From Gigaspora rosea (Eukaryota > Glomeromycota > Glomeromycetes > Diversisporales > Gigasporaceae): DNA of 64,000 nt. The stretch covers positions 273,717-337,716 of the forward strand of contig QKWP01000077.1 of assembly GCA_003550325.1 (NCBI GenBank). The letters run 5' to 3'. The notes below the pieces were generated by a model, which saw nothing but the letters and a program-made list of their open reading frames with translations, was not told the origin of the DNA and searched no databases. Numbering within the stretch: the stretch's first letter is position 1; every line of letters begins with the position of its first letter. Positions 21,588 through 33,274 of the stretch are shown one piece after another. A program made the position numbers and the translations under genes.

Positions 21588-22623
21588 TGTGTAATTCAAT
21601 ATCAGAGATCTCTTATTTATGAATCTGTTCCTGAATACTATAAAAATTCAACTGTGCTTCACCAGAGTTGTGCTATTTTTTTTAGTTTATAAGTTGTGGA
21701 TATAACAAAATTACACAATATTGTACTTTGTATGTAAATAGAGAATGTACGGACATTACTACACTATGATTTCGAAAGTATGCGGTGGTTAACAAATTTA
21801 TAAAATTTAGGTTTAACCCTTTCGATGGTTTGGTTAGGTGGGCATTATTATTATTATTATTATTATTCGTATTATATGAAAAATTTCTTTGGCTAAAAAA
21901 ATTTTTGTATAAAATGTACAATACCAAACTTCAAAGACAATATTTCCCTATTATATCGCATTTGATTAAAAGCTTTGACAAAAACATTACGAAAAAAGCA
22001 TACGAATAGTTTTTTTGAATTTGAATAACAATAAAAGAATAGAAGCGACTTTTAGGCATTTTCGTTTCATTGTAATTGTATTGAATTCATTGATAAAATA
22101 TTTAAGATTATTTGATCTGCTCAAATTATTTTCATACTCTTAATTTCTACCAGCTTCACCTGCAACACTAATCTTAACTTTACATGTACAGAAAGTTGGT
22201 ATTATAGCAGTCTAATTGGTTTTATGATCTAGCATAATTTCATAATTTGATACCACCAAGCCCGATCCTAACAAATACATATACAAAATTTGATTACTTT
22301 GCTGTTTCTCAAACGAACCATTTACTTGATAATGAATCATTACTGCATTAGTTTCAATTCTTGAAATTTTTTACTATGCTTCAGTTTTTTTTTAGGAAAT
22401 ATTTATGCGGTACTATAGTGCCGTGCCACTATTTTATAAGATCAATAAAACATGACAAGTTAAAAGATTTTCGACTTCACGCAATACGTTGATTGAAGTC
22501 GAAGGATTTTGACATTATTTGAATCGCTGAGTCGAATGAAACCAAAATCATTCAGTTCCGATCACTGGATCACAAAATACTTTTAATTTGATTTTTTATA
22601 AAAATAAAAATATTTAACTGTGG
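21588..22623. other. Non-coding stretch
   Basis: AT-rich with an ATT microsatellite at about 21844-21868. No gene recognised. Confidence 0.5.
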
Positions 22624-22780
22624 GGGTATTATGACGAATCGCGAATATCATGTATTCCTGTAATCAGAATCAGATGAAATTTATACCATTCGATTCCTCT
22701 CGATGAGAGAAATCGAATGGTATAAATTTCATCCGATTCTGATCACGGGAATACATGATATTCTCGATTTGCATAATCCC
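22624..22780. mobile_element. Palindromic MITE, copy 1 of a tandem pair
   Basis: Ends GGGTATTATGACGAATCG and its inverted counterpart ending TTTGCATAATCCC. The arms pair through ATACATGATATTC and GAATCGAATGG-type stretches to the centre. Confidence 0.7.
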
Positions 22781-22804
22781 TTTTTGTGATTAATATTGTA
22801 GATA

Positions 22805-22962
22805 GAGATATTATGATGAATCGAACTATTTTGTATTTCTGTAATCATAACTGGATAAAATTTATGTCATTCGATTCCTCGCATCGAGAGGAATCGAATG
22901 GTATAAATTTCATCCGATTCCGATCACGGAAACACAGATACCCTGATTCGTCATAATCAGGG
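22805..22962. mobile_element. Palindromic MITE, copy 2 of a tandem pair
   Basis: Same design and shared core (AAATTTATACCATTCGATTC-type arms) as the element ending 25 bp before it; ends pair as ATTATGATGAATCG and CGATTCGTCATAAT-like sequences. The copies have diverged. Confidence 0.65.
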
Positions 22963-22995
22963 ACACGTAAAATTTTGTAACAAATTTTTACACCT

Positions 22996-23634
22996 AAGTT
23001 AATTTTTCGTTTTGCATAACCTGGTGTTTCAAATTCTGGTCGGCGGGTCGGAACTTTTTCAATTAACTTTGCGTGGCCTAAAATAATTCATGTTCACATT
23101 ATGTTCGCATTTAAGGTCACACAAATTTTAATTCTTCGGTTTGCACAACATGGAATCAGAAACTTCTGTTTTTTTTTATTGGACCTATCGGGTAATTCCG
23201 GAAAATTTAGGTCATTATCGGGTGACACTGGAGAAAAATTAAATGCCAAAAATGGGTCATCTAAAGCGGAGACATATCATGTGATCAACTGCCAATCAAA
23301 TTATAGAATTTTGATGATCTTTGGCGAAGCAAAAATGAAAAAGAAGCAAAAACCTTGAAAAATACAAAAAACAGCAGTCTAAACCTACCTCGATGTGTTA
23401 ATCAAAAATGTCGGGAAGGCAATTTTGCTTATATATATACCTAAAACCTAATCTAACCTTAATATATAATGACCCTAACCCTAAAGTTAATTAAAAAAAT
23501 ATTAAATATAAGTTGTCTCCGCTTTAGACGTCTCCTAAAAATGGAATAAATGGCACAATAGGAATTTAAAAAAAAATTTTTTTTGCAAAAATTGGGTCGG
23601 CGGGTTATGCAACACGAAAAAATTAACTTTGTAT
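22996..23634. mobile_element. MITE of the GCAAAGTTAATTTTT family, with nested element
   Basis: Left end TTAATTTTTCGTTTTGCATA and right end ATGCAACACGAAAAAATTAA are inverted. The internal wording (GGTCATTATCGGGTGACACTG, AATGGCACAATAGG) matches the copy at 52903-53262. A second element is inserted at 23256-23536. Confidence 0.65.
23256..23536. mobile_element. Nested MITE with 8-bp target duplication
   Basis: Inverted ends TCTAAAGCGGAGACA and TGTCTCCGCTTTAGA. The 8-bp direct repeat AAAAATGG lies at 23248-23255 and 23537-23544. The centre includes CCCTAACCCTAA. Confidence 0.7.
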
Positions 23635-23759
23635 TAGAAATAACTGACCATTAGATCCCTTCCTACAAGTAAAGGAGACTTATCTGACTCCGCATTAACT
23701 CTACAAGACCCAAAACTCTAAGACACCTTCATTTTTGAAGTTTCGGTCTTGCTTCATTG

Positions 23760-24772
23760 TTGAGATAGGTCATTGTTAGACGTATTTGAAGTGTTAGATT
23801 CCATTATATTAGTCCACACTCTTTCACCATACGTTGTTCCATCAGCATTACCCATCTCATGTATCATTTGAACGCTTTATCTGTATTCTCTTCAACTCTA
23901 ATTACATTTTCATAACAATATCCAAGATTGTACATTCCAATTGAATTGCCATATTGGCAGACTTTTGATAATAAATGAATCCACTAGCATTGCCCATCTC
24001 AACAGATGTTTGATATTAATGTTCGTCCTTTTCAATTCAATTACATTTTGATAACAATGTCCAAGATTATTCATTCCACTAGCATTACCCATCTCAGCAG
24101 ATTTTTGATAATAAATGAATGTCTTATGTTTATCCTTTTTAAAATTGATAACAATAACCAAAGCCATTTGTTCCAGTAGAATTACCCATATAAACAGATT
24201 TTTGAAAATAAATGAATGATTTATGTTCATTCTTTTCGACTACATTTGTAACAATCTTCAAGACTGTACATTCATAGAGCATGACCTATTTCGGTAATAA
24301 CTCAAACTCAATGCTTTTATTGATATCTTTTTCAACTCTAATTCCATGTCGATAGCAATCAATGAGAGAATTAATTCCATATGGATCATTCATATCTGCA
24401 AATTTTTGATAATAAATGCTTTATGTTTGTCTTTTTCAACTCCAATTCCACATTTATAACAAAGACTGAGCTTTAAATTCAATAGAATTTCCCATTTCAG
24501 CATATTTTTGATGCTGAATAAATGCTTTGATTATTATCATTTTCAATCCGTTTTCCATATCGATAGCAACATGCAAGAATATTTTGAATTATAAAGTTGG
24601 TTTGAACAATAGGATTTTCTTGCTTATTCAAACATAAATGATTACTTCTTCTGATACCGTATTCACCAATTTGCCCAATAATAGTATTATCCGGCAATTT
24701 ATGATCATGATTGGTAGGGAGTCGCTCGCTGAGTTTTAATATGATTACGTCATAACACGTGAAAAACAACAA
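23760..24772 (-). pseudogene. Sel1-repeat pseudogene
   Basis: About eight Sel1-type units are readable in changing minus-strand frames, for example FIYYQKSAEMGNASGMNNLG, CYKCGIGVEKDKHKAF and CYRYGKRIENDNNQ. Frames change between units and stops interrupt them, so no intact protein remains. Sel1 proteins act as helical scaffolds, often next to kinases in this fungal group; no kinase domain is seen here. Confidence 0.75.
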
Positions 24773-25063
24773 TTAGAAATTTTTCATTATCATATGAGTT
24801 TGTCAAATAAAGTATATTAATCCATGCGTGTAATAACTGATAAAAACACAATAGGATTTCACACGTGTGATAACCAACAAAATTGCAAGCTCAGGTGTAA
24901 ACAAAATTGCATTTGGTTTGTAATTTACACACAAATTGAATAAATCATTTTTCTCTTTTCTGTAAATTTTTACTAATTTTCTGCAAATTTTCTAACTTTC
25001 TGTCTGAAACTATCTGAAAGAAATTCAATAAAAGACATGCAAAGTATAATTCTTGTTGTTTCA
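24773..25063. other. Non-coding stretch
   Basis: No features recognised. Confidence 0.4.
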
Positions 25064-25560
25064 ATGTTTAAAAAAATTAAAAATTAACAAAAAGTTAATT
25101 ATATTAGTGAATTAAATAATGAAAGTCAAAAAGAAGGATCACAAGTAAAGCAACCTATTATGCAAACTTTTTGTGAACAAAAATTAATTAAATATATCTG
25201 GAGTGCAGAATTGCAGCTCTTTCAAAAAATTTGAAACATTTATAGCCTTGAGGACATTTTAGAAGAAAAAGAACAAATAAGATTAGATTTGGAGAAATGA
25301 TTAAAAGAAAAGAGAAAACAATTTTAAATCTCAAAGAGAGTAAGTTTTTTTTTACTATTTTATGTTTTACTTAATTAAAATATATAATTTATTAATCAAT
25401 TAATGGCCTATAGGAATATTTAAACATGAACAAACCAAAGAATGTTCAATTAAAAATTAACAAAAAGTTAATTATATTAGTGAATATAATAATGAAAGCC
25501 AAAGAAAAATACAACCTGTTATGCAAATTTTTTATGAACAAAAATTAATTAAATACATCT
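25064..25560. repeat. ~370-bp repeat family, partial tandem copies
   Basis: AAAATTAACAAAAAGTTAAT, then a GTTATGCAAA-type and TATATCTGGA-type stretch, recurs at about 25449 within this block and three times at 50550-51540. Short coding-like remnants (KQPIMQTFCEQKLIKYIW) suggest an old gene or transposon exon. Origin not recognised. Confidence 0.6.
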
Positions 25561-25567
25561 GGAATAA

Positions 25568-25760
25568 TGTTTCTATGAACCTGAACTGAACTAAACTTAG
25601 GTCAAGTTCAGATTCAGGTTTAGAATTAAACCTAAAACTGAACATTTTTTAAATTATGTTGAGGTTCAGGTTCAGTATTGAACTTTTAGAGCTGATTCAG
25701 GTTCAGTTCAGGTTCAGTTCATAAGTTTATGAACATGTTCAGGTTCAGTCTAGCATTTAT
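25568..25760. repeat. GTTCAGGTTCAG-rich element, copy 1
   Basis: Dense CTGAAC/GTTCAG words on both sides of ATTGAACTTTTAGAGC. A second copy in the same orientation is at 31513-31710. Confidence 0.6.
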
Positions 25761-25924
25761 ATGAACTAGTGATTCTAGGTTTGGGTCCAGGTTTGGCTTG
25801 GTCCAGACCAGACTCAATCTCTAAATTTTATTATTTAAAACTTTATACTAAACTCAAACTCAATCATAAGTTTGGTCAAGCTAGTCCAAATTTTGCAAAC
25901 TAATTTGAGTCTGAATAAAAATAT

Positions 25925-26165
25925 ATGTATTTTTTAATACTAAACAAGTTTACTTAGAGTGAGAAGTGTAAATCAGTTAGTAAAATTTAAAAAATCATAG
26001 CATTTTGTATAATTTTATTAATAAAATTATTAAAAATCATATTTTACATGAAATTTTACTAATTGATCATAACTTCTTGCACTAAATAAACTTGTTAAGC
26101 ACCAAAAAATATATCAAAATTGTATATTTTATTTTACTTATCTTAAAATTTGAAGAAAAGATGCT
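25925..26165. mobile_element. Foldback element, family AACAAGTTTGCTTAG, copy a
   Basis: Left arm ACTAAACAAGTTTACTTAGA and right arm AAATAAACTTGTTAAGCACC are inverted around TTTTATTAATAAAATTA. Borders approximate. Confidence 0.6.
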
Positions 26166-26229
26166 TAATTTTAAAAATTTTTATTAAAATTCAAAATTAA
26201 AAATAGCGATCTTTTTAAAAAATCACCTG

Positions 26230-26410
26230 TGCCTCATAATTTTGCTTATAAAACCACTCTTTGTACTCTAACAAAAAAATTCTTTGCAAAATTTTACTAT
26301 AAAGCCCTTTCTTGGCTATATACTATTCTAACCTCATCCTAACCCTAACTAACAAAAAAAAAGAGTTGTTTTGGTTGCTTTAATTTCATATTACACCAAA
26401 TTATATGAGC
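26230..26410. other. Repeat fragment with CCTAACCCTAAC
   Basis: Carries AACCTCATCCTAACCCTAAC and TATTACACCAAATT. Similar wording occurs in inverted orientation near 7140-7280. Probably a fragment of one repeat family. Confidence 0.35.
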
Positions 26411-26439
26411 TACGCTACAGCGCACATGCACAAAAATAT

Positions 26440-26695
26440 TAAATTCTAAAATAAAATATACTAATATGATATATTTTTTGGTGCTAAACAAGTTTGCTTA
26501 GAGCAAAAAGTAATGATCAATTAGTAAAATTTAGAGAATTATAGAAATTTATATAATTTTATTAATAAAATTATACAAATTTCTATGATTCTTTAAATTT
26601 TACTAATTGACCATAATTTTTTGCTCTAAGCAAACTTGTTTAGTACCAAAAAATATATAATATTAGTATATTTATTTTATTTTCCTTAAAATTTG
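26440..26695. mobile_element. Foldback element, copy b
   Basis: Near-perfect palindrome: GGTGCTAAACAAGTTTGCTT and AAGCAAACTTGTTTAGTACC pair, with ATTAGTAAAATTT / AAATTTTACTAAT inside. Confidence 0.7.
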
Positions 26696-26759
26696 TGTCA
26701 AGGATATTTAATTTTGAAATTTTGATAAAAATTTTCAAAATTAAGCATTTTTTTTAAAT

Positions 26760-26995
26760 TTTAAAAAAAGTAAAATAAAATATACTAATTTGATATATTT
26801 TTGGTGATAAACAAGTTTACTTAGTACAAGAAATTAGAATCAATTAGCAAAATTTAAAGAATCATAGAAATTTCTATAATTCTTTAAATTTTACTAATTG
26901 ATCCTAATTTTTTGTACTAAGTAAACTTGTTCAGCACCAAAAATATATCAAATTAGCATATTTTATTTACTTTTCTTAAAATTTGAAGAAAAGAT
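26760..26995. mobile_element. Foldback element, copy c
   Basis: Same family: GGTGATAAACAAGTTTACTT pairs with AAGTAAACTTGTTCAGCACC around TAGAAATTTCTA. Confidence 0.7.
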
Positions 26996-27069
26996 ACTTA
27001 ATTTTGAAAAAATTTTAAAATTTTAAAATTAAGCATCTTTGATGCATATTTTAAGGAAAATAAAATATA

Positions 27070-27408
27070 CAGTCAACTCTCCATAAATGCAACTCGTAGG
27101 AACAAGCCTACAACATGCATTTAGGGAGGTTTGCATTTAGAGTAAGCAAATAAATTGCAGCTTTAAAAATTTGATCATCAAATTTGTATAACTTCTACTA
27201 AAACTGTATAACCTATCTTAAATACTAAAATTTGATTGGCTACGTGCATTTAGGGAGGTTAGTATAATATAAAATGTTATTCAAGAGAACATGTATTTAC
27301 AGAATATAGAACGTGCATTTAGTACTAATAACATCTTACGGAATAGAAAAAACGTGCATTTAGGGAGGTATTGCATTTATAGAGGTTGCATTTATAGAGG
27401 TTCAACTA
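27070..27408. mobile_element. Tc1/mariner (pogo-like) MITE
   Basis: Inverted ends CAGTCAACTCTCCATAAATG and CATTTATAGAGGTTCAACTA with TA on each side. Several internal GCATTTAGGGAGGT repeats. Inserted at the edge of foldback copy d. Confidence 0.65.
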
Positions 27409-28151
27409 TATAATATGATATATTTTTTGGTGCTAAACAAGTTTGCTTAGAGCAAGAAGTTATGATCAATTAGTAAAATTTAGAGAATTATAGAAATTTG
27501 TATAAATTTATTAATAAAATTATACAAATTTTTATGATTCTCTAAATTTTACTAATTGATCATAACTAGAGGTAGGACATGAATCCGATTTATATTTATA
27601 TTCGGATAAATTCGAATTTTAACTAAATCCGGATTCAGTTTTTTGAACAAAATATATTTGGATATAATATAATTTGGATATAATATATAATCTGGATATA
27701 ATATATAATTTGATATAATATATAATCCGGATTATATATTATATCCAGATTATATATTATATCCAGATATAATATACAATCCAGATATAATATATAATCC
27801 GAATTATGTACCATATCCGAATAGAGTATATACAGTAGCAAATAAGTTAGAAATTATGTGTACGTAGTAGAGGTATGTACCATATTTGCGTGTAATAACA
27901 CCCCTGCACTTTATTTTGGGCCCCTGTGCGTTATTTTAAAATGCGCATGCACCTGCCTTTTTACTCTAATATATGTACATTATAAGAGTTAAATTTAGCC
28001 TAGCATAAACCGAATTTGGACTGTGCTTGATTTCTATAGTAATTATTATACTGTATTATTAGAGCTAAGGTTTGAAAAGGGTTTTTAGGGGCGTAGAGCA
28101 TTTTTACTTAGAGTATCACATACTAATTAATTAGCCAGTTTTGAGATAGAC

Positions 28152-28332
28152 CAGAATCCCAAAATATATATAGATAGGTCAGGTTAATTATAGAGTTACT
28201 AAAAAAGGAAAGATATGCAGAAAAAACTTCAAAAATAAGCAAAAAATTACTATAAATAGAAAAGATCTGCATAAAAATCTCAAAAATAAGCAAACTCATA
28301 CCTGACCTATCTATGTATATTTCGGGGTCCTG
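28152..28332. mobile_element. MITE with CAG...CTG ends
   Basis: Left CAGAATCCCAAAATATATAT and right ATGTATATTTCGGGGTCCTG are inverted, continuing through AGATAGGTCAGGT. ATAGAC repeats directly at 28146-28151 and 28333-28338. Nested in the 27567-29106 element. Confidence 0.65.
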
Positions 28333-28512
28333 ATAGACCATAGGTGCGTTTTAGTAAAAGTCAAGAATATATTTTATTAATCCGGATATAAACCATATCG
28401 GATATATTTATTAATCCAGATATAAACTATATTCAGATATATTTATCAATCCGGATATAAAATATATCCAGATATATATTATTAATCCGAATATATTTAT
28501 ATCTGGATTTAA

Positions 28513-29027
28513 GGGTAGAGGGTACTATTTTAAAATTATATATAAACTTAATGGTAAATTTTTTTTATATTTAATTTTATGAAAAATTATAATAAATAAA
28601 CTAATCATATTTTAAGCCAAGTTTGTAGAGCAGGCTTTTCTAATTCTAATAGTAGTAAAATCATTAAAATTGGTTAAAAACTCAGTAAGATATGAAATTT
28701 TAAAGATTGGGTATTAAAATTTAGTAATAAAACTAACTTTTAAATTTACGTAAATTGACCAATTAGCATTAGCAATTTGTGCAACCCAGAAATTTTTTGG
28801 CCAACCCAAAAAAACTTTATGATATATACAAGTATATTTTTTTAAAATCTAATAATAGTTCAAAATTTACCATAATAGATAAATTGTTTTATTTATATTT
28901 TGTAAAATTTTAATAAAAATTAGTTGTAATTTAAAAAAGTTTTATTAGTAGCATATATCAAATTTATATGAAAATTTCAAAATACCATATAAAAACTATA
29001 TAAAAAAGATCTATGTACCCTCTACCC
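28513..29027. mobile_element. piggyBac-like MITE (TTAA target), copy 1
   Basis: Ends GGGTAGAGGGTAC and GTACCCTCTACCC, flanked by TTAA at 28509-28512 and 29028-29031. TTAA is the piggyBac target. A relative with the same ends is at 35561-35912. Confidence 0.8.
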
Positions 29028-29392
29028 TTAAATAGGATTAATCTGGATTTAGCTTTTTAATTCTATTTATATCAGGATTGAAAAAATTCTTGAGATTCTA
29101 ACTCTAATCATAACTTCCTGCTCTAAGTAAACTTGTTTAGCGCCAAAAAATACATTAATTAGTATATTTTATTTTCCTTAAAATATGCATCAAAGATGCT
29201 TAATTTTAAATTTTTGATAAAACTTTCCAAAATTAAGCCCTTTTCTTCAAATTTTAAGTAAGTAAAATAAAATATGCTTGTTTGATATATTTGTTGGTGT
29301 GAACAAGTTTATTTAGTACAAGAAGTTATAATCAATTAGTAAAATTTTATATAGAACAATTCTAAAACAATATTTTTAATAATTGAATTAAT

Positions 29393-31125
29393 AAGGAGTA
29401 TGGCGATATAGAGAAGCTATCTGGTTGCCACCCCCAAGCGACAGGGCTAGAGTTCAAATCCTACTAGAAACGAATTAGTAAATAGGCCTGTGTTATGGTA
29501 ACATTTGTTTATCGATCGGTCAGGTATATTACCTGTAACCTTGGTACCACTATTTTGAATGGAAGCATCGCGCAGTTGTGTAAATTACACAGACAAATCT
29601 AAGGGACCAGAACAATTGAAACCCGTTTGGCAAGTTCCGAGCAGAAAGATAAGGAAGATCCTTCTATGGTACTACAGAAGCCCTCACAACTGGAGACCGG
29701 AGAACTAAACAGAATATACCCCATGGCAAAAGGGGACACCAACCTGGCCACCGGAGTCCTACCGGAGGAAAAGGACCTATGTTTCAGAAGTAGGTACCAA
29801 GGAAAGGGAGACTATCAGCACATAATACCGGGTAGACCAATCCTTCCAGGCCAACTGGCTTGGTAGTTTGGGAGGGATCAGTATAAAGTTGGAGGTGTCA
29901 GATGTGAGTACTGGGGATCAAAATGAACCCTACAAGGGCAGACAGAACTGACCAACCAACAAGAAGTGAAAACATGGAGGTGTGTATGTGTCAAAGCTCA
30001 ACAGAGCTCTGGGTGCACCATATGGGAGTCTTAGGACATTAACAGGATCTGGGACCACCAGTAACAGGTATAGCTAGTATAGTTGCATGCAGTGGTAGAT
30101 TGGATTGGCCGAGTCTCATGATGCCATCCAACTATATCAGGGACTGAAAGCTTTAGTGAAAACATGCTCGGATACTTGTCACTAGTGTTTAAAATTCAAA
30201 TTCAAAATTATGTTCTCAAATGAACTAAATTTAGAGTATTAATGTTCTCAAAAAATTTTTAATGTTCTCATTATATAGAATTTTATTTTTTAAATATGCA
30301 TATATTTTTATTGTATAAACCTATTTTGAACTTTTAAATAAAGTTATAAACAAAGGCTTTTTGATTTTAATAGTACTTAGAACATTTAAATTGGTTAAAT
30401 TAATCATATAATATACTTATTTAACTTTTTGCAACTATAAATCTTTTCTTCAAATATATAAAAAAAAACTAATACTAATAATATTTTGAGAACATTTTAT
30501 CAGTACAAAATGTTCTCAAATAAGAGAACATTATTTTAAATATTAATGTTTTTTAAAAAAAATTTATTGTTCTCATAAGAACATGAGAACATCAAATTTT
30601 AAATACTGCTCATCACCATAGCAGAGAGTACAGTCGTTTGCATATTTCTGAATTCAGAATGTTAAATTCTTGGTCCCCAAGTCGCAGAAAAATCGGCTAG
30701 TTGTGGCAGCATGCAGGCTTGAGATACTTACCCAATGTAGTAGAGGCAGCTGCATGGCTTGATATACAAACTTCTGAGAAGTATGCCAGTAAGGAACTAG
30801 GTACACCAATTTGGAAGCAGAAAGCGCCTACCTGGAATTATATATACCAAATTAGAAGTAACGATATTAGGAAATGTGGGTAAAGTGGTGGACATGTGAA
30901 TACTAATGGTTGGTTGGGAAAAAAGGACGTCCAAAAACCAGGCTAGCTATATAAATGAGAGTATGGTAGGCTCTGATAGGTTTAGGTTATAGATAAAATA
31001 GTCCAAGTCTCAGTCGGTACTTAATAGATAGTATAATAATTGTAAGCAATATATTGTAATGATTAATATACACTCAATAAAGTCCAGAGGCATGACCTCA
31101 CCTTAACATTAAAAAAAATAATAAT
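29393..31125 (+). mobile_element. tRNA-headed ~1.3-kb retroposon, copy A
   Basis: A SINE-like retroposon. The 5' head resembles a tRNA internal promoter: TGGCGATATAG at 29401 (box A with one mismatch) and AGTTCAAATCC at 29451 (box B). The 3' end is an A-rich (AAT)n tail. A perfect 15-bp direct repeat AATAATTGAATTAAT lies at 29378-29392 and 31126-31140, as made by target-primed reverse transcription. It contains a 426-bp MITE; without it and its duplication the length is 1,299 bp, matching copy B (1,302 bp). Short frames in the two copies differ, so I judge it non-coding. It is much longer than ordinary SINEs. Family name unknown to me. Confidence 0.8.
30183..30608. mobile_element. hAT-like MITE inside retroposon copy A
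   Basis: Ends TAGTGTTTAAAATTC and AAATTTTAAATACTG, many internal ATGTTCTCA words. Flanking 8-mers CTTGTCAC and CTCATCAC match at six of eight. It is absent from copy B at the same point, which proves the insertion. Confidence 0.75.
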
Positions 31126-31140
31126 AATAATTGAATTAAT

Positions 31141-31395
31141 CTATTTGTAACCGTAGGTTACAGTAGCCAGGGTCCATAACTTAGCCCAGATGTAATAAAG
31201 TTAGGGTTAGGGTTAGTATAATATTAAAGTTAGAGTTAGGGTTAGAGTTAGAATTGTAATTGGTTAGGGTTAGGATTAAAGTTAAAATTACTACAAAATC
31301 ATGAGAGAAGCATTTTTTGTTAGTAACACAACAGGGGATGCCCTAGTAAAATTTTGAGTTATTACAATTTTATAAAATGCGGTTACAGTAACCAA
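31141..31395. repeat. Repeat with telomere-like words
   Basis: Holds GTTAGGGTTAGGGTTAG and several further TTAGGGTTAG variants between GGTTACAGTAGCC and GGTTACAGTAACC. Looks like another small insertion; class unknown. Confidence 0.4.
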
Positions 31396-31512
31396 ATGGT
31401 ACAAATTTACTAACTCTTAATAATTTTATTAATAAAATTATACAAAATGTAAGATTCTCTAAATTTTACTAATTGGTTCTAACTTGTAATTTAAATAAAC
31501 ATGTGCATATAT

Positions 31513-31710
31513 TATGAACCTGAGCATGTTTATGAACCTTGAACTGAACCTGAACTGAACTTTTTGTAAGTTCAGGTTTAGGTTTATGTTCAATAATTTT
31601 AAGTTCATGTTCAGTTTAGTATTGAACTTTTAGAGCAGGTTCATTTCAAATTAGGTTTATTGAACCTGAACCTGAACCTCTATTAAACTGAACTGAATTT
31701 CAGAACCCTA
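31513..31710. repeat. GTTCAGGTTCAG-rich element, copy 2
   Basis: Shares ATTGAACTTTTAGAGC and CTGAACCTGAAC arrays with 25568-25760. Confidence 0.6.
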
Positions 31711-32650
31711 ATCCGAAATGTAAAATTGTTGCATCTAAAGTAGCATTCTATCTGAAGTACCTACTTTATCTATACCACCTAATTTAGAGTTTTTCTGTTT
31801 AAATATTTTGATTAGTTACCTGTGAATTGGTGTCTGTAACAGGTAATTTTACAATATTCTTAATAACTGTAATTATTACGACATTCTTAATAAGTGTAAC
31901 TATTATGACATTCTTGATCATCCGCATGATTGTAAAATTTTGGAGGTCATCATGTTATAAATTTGTTAGTAAACAACAACCTCCAAATTTGTGACTATTG
32001 TAACATTCAATAAAGATATTTTGTACTTTTCTAATTAATTATTGATATGTATAACTAAGGCATTGTAAATTAAGGATACATAATGATTGTTATATTTACA
32101 AATTTTGTATGATAAATGTCGCAACTCAAACATGACTTTAATAATCGATCTTTGCACATTTATGTACAGTACACTTTAATATTCTATTTACAGTATATCT
32201 TTATAATCCAATTTAGAGTTTGTACATCTTTCTTCTTAATTATCAGCATTTATACTGCTAACTTTTATCAAATTGTAATTATTACGTCATTTGATTGTTC
32301 ATAATTATTTGATTAATCAGCATTTATAGTACTAACCTTATAAGGTTAGTTATCATTGCTGACTTATTGAAATTGTAATTATTGTGATATTTATTATTTG
32401 TGTAAATTGATAATGTAACATAATTGTAGCTTAGGAATCAAGAATATTGAAATGGTCAGTTATTCATATTTATATTTTCAGTTGTCATCTTTTATTTTTT
32501 AAAAATTGATATTTGTTTGTTATTCACACTTTGTTGGTATTAGAGTAACTTATGAAGGAAAGCATAATAGTTCTAATGCAAACTAAGCTATAACCAGAAT
32601 TCTTTATGAAAGAAGCAATTACTTCAATCAAACTAACTCAAAGATAAGTC
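31711..32650. other. Non-coding stretch
   Basis: Weak local repeats of GTAATTATTACGACATTCTT near 31870-31920. No gene recognised. Confidence 0.45.
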
Positions 32651-32655
32651 TCACA

Positions 32656-33260
32656 GATAATTATTCGTTTTGCATTACATGGAATTTGAAGATTTAGGTT
32701 GGTTGGTCAGATTTTTTTTTTGTCTTTTTAATTGTTCATGTCTACTAAGGTTATGTAAGATTAATTGTTTATTTTGTATAGTAAAAATCAAAAAATTGGG
32801 TCAGCAGTCATATTTTTTTCATCAGTCCTATTAAAAAAATTATGGGAAATTAAGGTCCTCATCAGTTGAAATTAGTTGAGAATAGTAGAAAAAAATAAAT
32901 ATCAAAAATCAAACAATTGGCAAACCCATGTATTATGCATCGAATAGGTTTGTGACCGAATTTTTTTTACCATAATTTAAAGGCCACCCAAAGTTGATTT
33001 TTTGTTTTGTATTACTTACTGACCTGATTTTTTCAATATTTTGAATTTTTTTCTTTTTTTTAGATTCAATTGTGCCAATTGTTCAATTTTTAACATTATT
33101 TTTTTCGCTATTCTCATCTGATGTCACCCAATGGAGACTGATTCAATTTTTTAATTCTTTGCTATGCAAAATGAAAAAAATTAACCTTGTATAACCTTAA
33201 TAAACATGAAAACTTAAATTGGTTGGTCAGTTTTTTTTCAATTTTAATTTACTATAAATT
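32656..33260. repeat. Degenerate copies of the GCAAAGTTAATTTTT MITE family
   Basis: Repeated motifs ATTTTTTGTTTTGTATTAC, GATTCAATTGTGCCAATTG and TATGCAAAATGAAAAAAATT, in both orientations. At least two overlapping old copies; the second continues past the 33275-34400 insertion. Confidence 0.5.
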
Positions 33261-33274
33261 GATAGAGTAATATT

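Larger units (their letters stand above)
27567..29106. mobile_element. hAT-like non-autonomous element, 1,540 bp
   Basis: Starts TAGAGGTAGGACATG and ends TCTAACTCTA. The perfect 8-bp direct repeat ATCATAAC is at 27559-27566 and 29107-29114. It contains arrays of GGATATAATATA-like repeats (27650-27800, 28375-28510) and two further MITEs. No transposase was seen. Confidence 0.7.
27410..29190. mobile_element. Foldback element, copy d, interrupted
   Basis: Left arm at 27410-27566 and right arm at 29107-29190 belong to the AACAAGTTTGCTTAG palindrome. A 1,540-bp element separates them with a target duplication. Confidence 0.65.
29265..31510. mobile_element. Foldback element, copy e, interrupted by retroposon
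   Basis: Left arm 29265-29392 (GTGAACAAGTTTATTTAGTA) and right arm about 31400-31510 (AAATTTTACTAATTGGTTC) belong to the same palindrome family. Retroposon copy A and a further segment (about 31141-31395, with TTAGGGTTAGGGTTAG) lie between them. Confidence 0.5.

Noticed and set aside
27635-27841. Tyr/Ile-rich minus-strand frame
   Set aside because: It is translation of the GGATATAATATA tandem repeat.
29393-29470. A functional tRNA gene at the retroposon head (also 42613-42690)
   Set aside because: Box A is imperfect, no full cloverleaf forms, and it is the 5' end of a longer repeat with target duplications.
29627-29866. A 79-codon open frame in retroposon copy A (and 47839-48021 in copy B)
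   Set aside because: The frames used in the two copies are not the same and neither is conserved, so coding is unlikely.
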